Origin: an uncultured Chloroflexota bacterium
GTDB lineage: Bacteria; Chloroflexota; Anaerolineae; Promineifilales; Promineifilaceae
Direction: 5' to 3'
Length of the DNA stretch: 8,428 bases
Assembly: GCA_937958365.1 (NCBI GenBank)
Contig: CALFEW010000863.1
Coordinates: forward strand, 1 to 8,428
The number at the start of each line of letters is the position of its first letter. Within the stretch, counting starts at the first letter, position 1. Shown in pieces: positions 1-6,100 of the stretch. The position numbers and the translations under genes are program-made. Below the pieces are notes generated by a model, which saw only the letters and a program-made list of their open reading frames with translations, was not told the DNA's origin and did not search any database.

Positions 1-73
1 AGGCAGGCATTATAACATAAAATGCGAATGTGGCAGGCAAGGGCAAGCGCGGAGGGGTTTTGTGGGGGCAAAG

Positions 74-108
74 CCCACCGCGCAGGTCTGGCAGACCTGC
101 GCGGTGGG
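74..108 (-). terminator. 35-base palindromic hairpin downstream of gyrA
   Basis: The arms CCCACCGCGCAGGTCTG (74-90) and CAGACCTGCGCGGTGGG (92-108) are perfectly complementary over 17 bases around one central base, seven bases past the gyrA stop codon. In the gyrA transcript direction the stem is followed only by CTTTGCC, so the U-tract is weak. In the plus direction it is followed by GGAGTTTTA. It probably terminates or stabilises the gyrA mRNA, possibly in both directions. It could instead be a copy of a dispersed palindromic (REP-like) element; one copy in one window cannot settle this. Confidence 0.6.
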
Positions 109-114
109 GGAGTT

Positions 115-2670
115 TTATGGTTGCGTTGAAAGAATATCGGGTGGGTTGTTTGGAAAAGCTGAAGATGGGGCGTCCAGTTCGGATACGGCCGTTTCCCCGT
201 TTTCACCCTGCCCATTGGCGCGCGACAACATCCCTTCCCGCAGCACGGCCACCGAAGCCACCGCGTCGCCGGCCCGCAAATCCATCACCCGCACGCCCTG
301 CGTGTGCCGGCTTTGCTGCGAGATTGTATCGGCGCCCGTGCGCAAAATAATGCCGTTGGTCGAGATGCACGTCACTTCATCGCCGGCCGTGACCACCCGC
401 GCGCTCACAATTTTGCCGGTGCGCTCCGGCGACAAAATCATCGCCCGCACGCCCTGACCATACCGACCTTGCTGCCGATATTCGTCCAGCGGCGTGCGTT
501 TGCCGTACCCTTTTTCGGTGATCACCAGCAGATCATCGTCCGGCGTCACCACGTCGGCCCCGGCGATATGGTCCCAATCGTCCAGGCTCATCGCTTTCAC
601 GCCGGCCGCCGCCCGGCCCATGGGCCGCACGTCTTCTTCGCTAAAGCGGATGCCCCGCCCTTGTTCGCTGACGAGAATGATGTCCTGGTCGCCATGGGTG
701 AGCTTCACCCAGTTTAGCTGGTCGCCATCGTCCAGGGAAATGGCGATGAGACCACTGGGGCGCACGTTGTTGAACTGGTTGATTTCGACGCGCTTGATAC
801 GGCCGTTACACGTCACCATCACCAGGTACTCAGCGTCTTCAAAATCCACCACCGGCAAAGCGGCCGTAATCTTCTCCTCGGACAGCAAGGGCAAAATGTT
901 CATCAAATTTGTCCCTTTTGCCGTGCGGTCCAATTCAGGAATTTCATACGCCTTAATCGCATACACCTTGCCAAAATTAGAGAAGAAGAGAATGCTGTTC
1001 AGCGTGCCCGCCGCAAATAAATGCTCCAACTGATCCTGTTCGCGCGTTGTCATGCCAATGAGGCCCTTGCCGCCGCGCCCTTGCAGCCGATAAGCCGTCA
1101 CCGGCGTCCGCTTCACGTATCCGCGCTGCGTAATGGAGATAAAGACATCCTCGTCTTTAATCAAATCCTCCATATTGATGTCCGAATCCAGCCCATAAGC
1201 AATTTCCGACCGCCGCGCATCACCATACTGCTCTTTGATGGCTAACAGGTCTTCTTTAATCAAGGCCAAAATCTTCGAACTATCCGCCAGCAGACTGCGC
1301 AAATACTCAATGTGCGCCGAAATTTCCTTATACTCGTCGTCTATCTTCTGTCGTTCCAAAGCCGCCAGACGACGCAACTGCATATCCAAAATAGCGATAG
1401 ACTGAGCTTCGGTCAGGCCAAAGCGAGTCATCAGTTGGTTGCGTGCATCCTCGGCATCCATCGAACGGCGAATGGTTTCAATGACCTCGTCCAGGTGGTC
1501 AAGGGCTATCAGCAGCCCTTCCAGGATGTGCTGCCGCCTCAACGCTTTGTCCAGGTCAAACTGGGTGCGGCGCGTAATCACATCCATCCGGTGATCAATG
1601 TGGATTTGCAGCGCACGCTTTAACGAAAGCAGACGCGGCTGTTTGTCTACCAGAGCCAACAACTGAATACCAAACGCCGTTTGCAGCGCCGTGTGCTTAT
1701 ACAACTGATTCAGCACCTTCATCGGCTGCGTGCCGCGCTTTAACTCCACAATAACGGAAATACCATTTCGATCCGACGAATCGCGCAAATCGGAGATGTC
1801 CGGGATGACGCCGCTGGTTGCCAGTTCAGCGATGCGCTCAATCAACATCGCCTTGTTCACCTGGAACGGCAGCTCCGTGATATTGATGCGCTGCCGGTCG
1901 GCTTTGCCCGGAATGTCCTCAATTTCCGCCACGCCGCGAATAATCACCCGGCCACGGCCGGTGGCATAAGCGCTACGCACGCCTTCCGCGCCCAACAATT
2001 TGCCGCCGGTGGGGAAATCTGGCCCCTTCACGTACTGCATTAAATCTTCCAGCGTCACCTCTTCCCAATCATGCTGATGGTCTATCAGGTGAATGATGGC
2101 GTCGCAAATCTCGTTCAGGTTGTGGGGCGGAATGTTGGTCGCCATGCCCACAGCAATGCCCGACGAACCGTTGAGCAGCAGATTGGGCAGCCGGGCAGGT
2201 AACAAACCCGGTTCAGTCAGGCTGTCATCAAAGTTGGGCACAAATTCGACGGTGTTTTTGTCTATGTCTTCCAGCAGTTCATTGGCGATACGCGCCATGC
2301 GGGCTTCGGTGTAGCGCATGGCCGCCGCGCTGTCGCCATCAATGCTGCCAAAGTTGCCCTGGCCGTCCACCAGCATGTAGCGCATGGAGAAATCCTGGGC
2401 CATGCGCACCATGGCATCGTAGACAGAAGAATCGCCATGAGGGTGGTATTTGCCCAGCACTTCGCCGACGATACGGGCGCTTTTGCGGTGGGGGGTGTTG
2501 TGGCGAATGCCCATGTCGTGCATGGCGTAAAGGATGCGCCGATGGACGGGTTTCAAGCCGTCGCGGGCATCCGGCAAAGCACGGGAGACGATGACGCTCA
2601 TGGCGTAATCGAGATAAGAATTGCGCATCTCCCGGTTAATATCTATGGTATTGACAGTGCCGATTTCCAA
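115..2670 (-). CDS. gyrA: DNA gyrase subunit A
   Basis: This is the breakage-reunion subunit of DNA gyrase, which with GyrB introduces negative supercoils using ATP. The 851-residue product is close to the usual family length. The winged-helix part carries HPHGDSSVYD (residues 76-85) and the catalytic tyrosine Y120 in AAMRYTEARM. The quinolone-determining positions equivalent to E. coli S83 and D87 are S81 and D85, the sensitive-type residues. Tower and coiled-coil segments follow to about residue 495. The C-terminal pinwheel shows six blade-like repeats starting near 511, 561, 617, 665, 714 and 768, and a GyrA box QGRGGKG at 530-536, which favours gyrase over topoisomerase IV ParC. The tail after about residue 812 is variable and ends in a TAA stop. 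The start is TTG (minus strand, 2670-2668): a GGAGG lies six bases upstream and an in-frame TGA just above it leaves no earlier start. gyrB is not in the window. Confidence 0.97.
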   Translation of the reverse strand: MEIGTVNTIDINREMRNSYLDYAMSVIVSRALPDARDGLKPVHRRILYAMHDMGIRHNTPHRKSARIVGEVLGKYHPHGDSSVYDAMVRMAQDFSMRYMLVDGQGNFGSIDGDSAAAMRYTEARMARIANELLEDIDKNTVEFVPNFDDSLTEPGLLPARLPNLLLNGSSGIAVGMATNIPPHNLNEICDAIIHLIDHQHDWEEVTLEDLMQYVKGPDFPTGGKLLGAEGVRSAYATGRGRVIIRGVAEIEDIPGKADRQRINITELPFQVNKAMLIERIAELATSGVIPDISDLRDSSDRNGISVIVELKRGTQPMKVLNQLYKHTALQTAFGIQLLALVDKQPRLLSLKRALQIHIDHRMDVITRRTQFDLDKALRRQHILEGLLIALDHLDEVIETIRRSMDAEDARNQLMTRFGLTEAQSIAILDMQLRRLAALERQKIDDEYKEISAHIEYLRSLLADSSKILALIKEDLLAIKEQYGDARRSEIAYGLDSDINMEDLIKDEDVFISITQRGYVKRTPVTAYRLQGRGGKGLIGMTTREQDQLEHLFAAGTLNSILFFSNFGKVYAIKAYEIPELDRTAKGTNLMNILPLLSEEKITAALPVVDFEDAEYLVMVTCNGRIKRVEINQFNNVRPSGLIAISLDDGDQLNWVKLTHGDQDIILVSEQGRGIRFSEEDVRPMGRAAAGVKAMSLDDWDHIAGADVVTPDDDLLVITEKGYGKRTPLDEYRQQGRYGQGVRAMILSPERTGKIVSARVVTAGDEVTCISTNGIILRTGADTISQQSRHTQGVRVMDLRAGDAVASVAVLREGMLSRANGQGENGETAVSELDAPSSAFPNNPPDILSTQP

Positions 2671-2676
2671 GTGAGA

Positions 2677-2681
2677 CCTCC
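2677..2681 (-). promoter_or_regulatory. Shine-Dalgarno site of gyrA
   Basis: On the minus strand GGAGG lies six bases before the TTG codon that opens gyrA. This spacing and perfect complementarity decide the start: no ATG or GTG is available upstream before an in-frame TGA, and the nearest downstream ATG (M15 of the product) would remove conserved N-terminal residues. Confidence 0.85.
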
Positions 2682-2778
2682 GTGATTTGGGTCATGGTCG
2701 GGGGATTTCTTTTGGGTTTCCTGGTTGACCGACAAATATTGTCTTGGGCCACAAGGCCAGGGCCACAAGGCGCACAAA

Positions 2779-2813
2779 GTTCACAGGGATAAGCGTCTGA
2801 GATTTCTGTGAAC
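2779..2813 (-). promoter_or_regulatory. Inverted repeat in the gyrA leader
   Basis: GTTCACAG (2779-2786) and CTGTGAAC (2806-2813) are exact reverse complements separated by 19 bases. If the gyrA transcript starts near 2916, this sits inside its leader and could form a stem or be a protein site. It matches no riboswitch I recognise. Confidence 0.25.
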
Positions 2814-2898
2814 CGGGTGACAAGTCTGCGAATTCGCCAGTCAAACAGGGGTCTTTACAGTGAAAAGGCCACCACAAATCAGGGTGGCTAGCGACCCG

Positions 2899-2910
2899 AA
2901 ATCATGATTT
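2899..2910. promoter_or_regulatory. Palindrome AAATCATGATTT, possible operator
   Basis: This perfect 12-base AT-rich palindrome lies just downstream of the predicted gyrA transcription start, a position where a dimeric repressor could act. No regulator gene is nearby, so the role is inferred from location and symmetry only; the stretch is AT-rich, so chance is possible. Confidence 0.25.
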
Positions 2911-2922
2911 TTAACGAGTCTG

Positions 2923-2951
2923 ATTATATCCTAATTTGCTGGTTTTAACGA
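2923..2951 (-). promoter_or_regulatory. Candidate gyrA promoter (TATAAT with weak -35)
   Basis: On the minus strand a perfect TATAAT (2928-2923) is preceded at 17 bases by TCGTTA (2951-2946), which matches TTGACA at only three positions. Transcription would start near 2916, giving gyrA a leader of about 245 bases. An 11-base direct repeat TTTTAACGAGT (plus strand 2909-2919 and 2943-2953) flanks the -10 box, with starts 34 bases apart. The -10 match is seen directly; promoter function is inferred. Confidence 0.45.
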
Positions 2952-3039
2952 GTTTCACGGGGGTGTTTCAGGGGTTTCAAGGCCCGGTTTACGTTTATTC
3001 AGCAACCGGTTTCCGCGGGGGTATGTACCCTGGTTGAAT

Positions 3040-3082
3040 GGTTACACCTCCTGGAAGCCTAAAACCTCCGGGAGGTGTAACC
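3040..3082 (-). terminator. Second hairpin in tandem after the giant gene
   Basis: GGTTACACCTCC (3040-3051) pairs exactly with GGAGGTGTAACC (3071-3082). Four further inner pairs, one a wobble, extend the stem to about 16 pairs around an 11-base loop (3056-3066). No U-tract follows on the minus strand. Placed 30 bases beyond the first hairpin, it may act as a back-up terminator or 3' end stabiliser. Confidence 0.35.
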
Positions 3083-3112
3083 TGAGAACACAGATTGAAT
3101 AACTTGCGGGAA

Positions 3113-3151
3113 ACTAGAGACTGGAGATTGGTTCAATCTCCAGTCTCTAGT
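3113..3151 (-). terminator. Hairpin downstream of the giant gene
   Basis: Eighteen complementary bases on each side (3113-3130 and 3134-3151) surround a three-base loop, GTT on the plus strand. It begins 48 bases after the stop codon of the giant gene in its direction of transcription. Only three U residues follow in that direction, so it is a weak classical terminator, although the stem is long and perfect. It could also protect the mRNA 3' end or be a dispersed palindromic element. Confidence 0.55.
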
Positions 3152-3199
3152 ATCAGTATCTAGTTTCAGTTGCGCGAGTTATTTTGTACTCGTTCCTTT

Positions 3200-6100
3200 T
3201 CACTTAAAGATTATGGGCAGCAGCAGGCGGTGGCCTGCTCCCGTTTGGACCGATAACGTGGCGGTGGCGCTATCTACCGCCCCTCCGATTATCGAATCCG
3301 CGGTTGCTGTCAGCGTGTAGCTGCCGGACTCCGGTACTTTTACGGTTATCGGCAGTCGCGCAGCGCTGCCCGGCGGCAAGATGATCTGATTAACGGCCGT
3401 TACCGCCTCCACCCCTGGCGCATCCAGACTCACCGCAAAGGTTGTGTTCATATTGCCCGTATTCGAGACCACCAGCGTAAACCGCGCCGTCAGCGTATCC
3501 GTCACCGTTTGTGTTGCCGGTTCCCAGACCACCGTCACCCCTTCGTAAGCCGTCAGCGTAACGGCCGTTGTATCATCGGCGCTGATGGCGGGATTGGCGC
3601 GGGAGACGGCCGCCACGTTCACCAGATAGCTTTGGGGCAGCAGCGACTCCAGCCCGTCCACAGTTAGCTGCACCGTCTGCGACGCGCCCGGCTGCAACGT
3701 CACGCTGTTGGCCGAGAGCATCCCGGCCAGGGCGATGATGCCGCCCCGCGCCAGATCGTAGGTGTCGGCGACCAGCCCAGTGTTGGTGATGCGGATGGCC
3801 CACACGGCCGTATTCCGCGGATCCACCGTCGTCGGCCCGGAGATAAACGCCACCCGCACGCCGCGATTGATGACCTGGGCGACGGCCGTCGCGCTGCCCG
3901 CCGCCGCGCCCACACTTTGCGCCGTCGCCGTCACCGTCACGTCGTAATTGCCCACGGCCGTACCGACCGGCGGCGACACCAGCAGCCGCATCTCGGCGCT
4001 GTTAAAGATGTCCGGCGACAGACTGACGCTGTTGATCACCGCGCCATTTTGCTGCAAAACGGCCGTCCAACCCGCCGGAACGTCCACATCCAGGGCGAAC
4101 GTCTCCGCCAGACTGCTCACGTTCGTCAATGTCAGGGTGTAAACGGCCGTGCTGCCCGGCCCCACCACCAGCGGATTCGGCGACAGACTCAATTCCGCCT
4201 GCGGCGTCGCCAGCACCTCCAATACGCCAGCCACGTTCGCCGCCGCCCCTTCGGACGCCGCCGCCAGGAGGGTGAAGGGCTGCGGGCCGACGGCCGTCGA
4301 GGTGAGGGTGATAACGGCCGTTCCCGTCCCATTCGCCGCCACCAGCAGGCTCGCGGGTGCATCAATCGCCATGTCGCCGGTCGGCGTCAGGGTGTAGGTG
4401 CGCGGTTCATTTTCGTAATTGCTCAGGGTGAGTGCATAAGCCGCCGGGACGCCGGGCAGCGTCGTCTGGCTGGCCGGGTCTAGCGCCGCGTCCAGGCCGT
4501 CGAACACCGTCAGCGCCGCGCCCAGATTTTCCAGGCCGCCGCTGCTGGCAACGTCTAGCCACAGGGGCAGCTCGCCCACGGCCGTATTTCCTGGCACAGC
4601 CACGGTCAACGTCACCACCACCGTTTCGCCCGCGCCCACCGGCACGCTGGCCGGGTAGTCCAGCCAATCGGCAGGCAAGCCCCCGGCCGACAGGCTAAAC
4701 GTGTCGGCGCTGCCGGGATTCGTCAGGGTGAGGGTGAAAACGGCCGTGCCGCCCGCCGCCACGCTTTGTTCTGCCGGGGTCAGTTGGCCCAGATGGGCCG
4801 CCGTCACGTACAGCGGCGGCAGGGTGATGAAGTTGGTTCCGCTGGGCAGGGTGTAGGCGACGGCCGTGCCCTGCGCCACCAGCCGCGTTTCGCCCGGCTG
4901 CATGTCGGCCAGTTCGCTGGCGAAGGTGCGCGTGACCACCGTTTGCGCCCAGGTCTGGGTGTAATCCCAGCGGTAATCAGGGTCGGCGACGGCCGTTGGC
5001 GGCGTGGCGAAGGTGTCGGTTAGCACGGTCACGCCGTCAATGCCCACCGTGTGCGTCACCGCTACGTCGTAAATGGGCAGGGCGGCCGACTCCGGCCACT
5101 GGGTGCGGTAGGTGTTGTGAGTGTCCCAGCTATTGATCTCGCCTTCAGGGATGGTCAGGTTGTCGTTGACGTTGGTGATGTGGTAGCTGTGCTGGTTCCA
5201 CAACGGCCGTGCTTCGCCCCACACGCCATCCTGCCCAAAAACGGCCACGCCGCGCAAACTGGGCACAACGATCTCCGCGTACCCATCGCTGTCTACGTCG
5301 GCGAAGATGGGGTAATCGGTGCCGGTGACGGAGTAGACCAGCGGCTCGTTGAAGAGGACCGCACCGTCGGCGCCGTTGTAGATGGTGAAGCCTTGTTCAC
5401 GGCCGTTCCAGGCCACCTCATACACGCCATCTCCGTTCAGGTCCAGCACGGCGGCATTGTTGGCCGAGGAGCTGTCTTCGGCGATGGCGCTCCACAGCAG
5501 CGAGCCGTCGGCCTTGAGCGCGTACAACGTGCCAAACCGGCCAGGCGCAAACTCGTAGCGCATCCCGGTCAGGATTTCCACCGCGCCGTCGCCATCCAGG
5601 TCGGCCACCGAGACGCCGCCCGGATTGCCGGGGTCCAGCGTCGTCGTCCAGAGCGGCGAGCCATCCTCGCCGTTCAGCACTGTCACCGCGCCGTAGTGCG
5701 ATAGGATCACTTCGGGTTCGGGATCGCCGCCGGGCAGGTGGCCGTCTATGTCGGCGACGGCCGGTGCGCCAAAGGTCCCGGCCATAGAGGAGGTCAGCAC
5801 CGCCGACCAGACAAGCTGCGGCGAACCGGCGTTGTAGTCGTAGAGCCATACGTCATCGTCCCAGCCGGTGATGAGGATGTCCAGGAAGCCATCGCCGGTC
5901 AGGTCGGCCAGGATGGGCGGGTTGGTGTAGTTGGGATAGGTGATAGACCAGCCCAACGCGCCATCGTGCTGGCGCACTTGCAGGGTGTTGCGCAGGTTGG
6001 CGACAATTTCCGGTTCGGGGTCCAGGTCCAGGTTGCCGATGGCCGGGGCAGACAACGTCTCGAAGATGGCCGGAGAAGGGACGGTCCAGTAGGTGCTGCC

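Larger units (their letters stand above)
2671..3199. other. Intergenic region between the giant gene and gyrA
   Basis: No convincing gene lies in these 529 bases. From the gyrA side they hold the ribosome binding site, two copies of GGGCCACAAGGC (2747-2758 and 2760-2771), an inverted repeat GTTCACAG/CTGTGAAC (2779-2786 and 2806-2813) and the palindrome GCGAATTCGC (2828-2837). Next come a GCCACC/GGTGGC stem (2868-2873 and 2883-2888), the palindrome AAATCATGATTT (2899-2910) and a TATAAT box (2923-2928). Then there are three GTTTCA copies (2952, 2965, 2974) and two larger hairpins (3040-3082 and 3113-3151). The base composition is visibly more AT-rich than the flanking genes around 2895-2955. 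Confidence 0.8.

Noticed and set aside
74..108. Attachment site or insertion-sequence end
   Set aside because: No transposase or integrase, target duplication or second copy is visible in the window.
30..457. Plus-strand frames over the gyrA 3' end
   Set aside because: They are antisense to the GyrA C-terminal blades and encode arginine/proline-rich shadow sequence.
115..2670. parC (topoisomerase IV subunit A) instead of gyrA
   Set aside because: A GyrA box and six pinwheel blades are present, which favours gyrase.
2692..2877. 61-codon minus-strand frame in the gyrA leader, a possible leader peptide
   Set aside because: It begins with GTG without a convincing ribosome binding site, has no recognisable features and overlaps the repeat elements of the leader.
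3040..3151. CRISPR-like repeats in the intergenic region
   Set aside because: The two hairpins have unrelated sequences and there is no regular repeat-spacer pattern.
3393..4996. ACGGCCGT abundance explained only by repeated Ig-domain strands
   Set aside because: Only about three copies fall at the equivalent TAVFTLTL strand. Others are at non-equivalent positions, in the A/B domains, in other reading frames and in gyrA.
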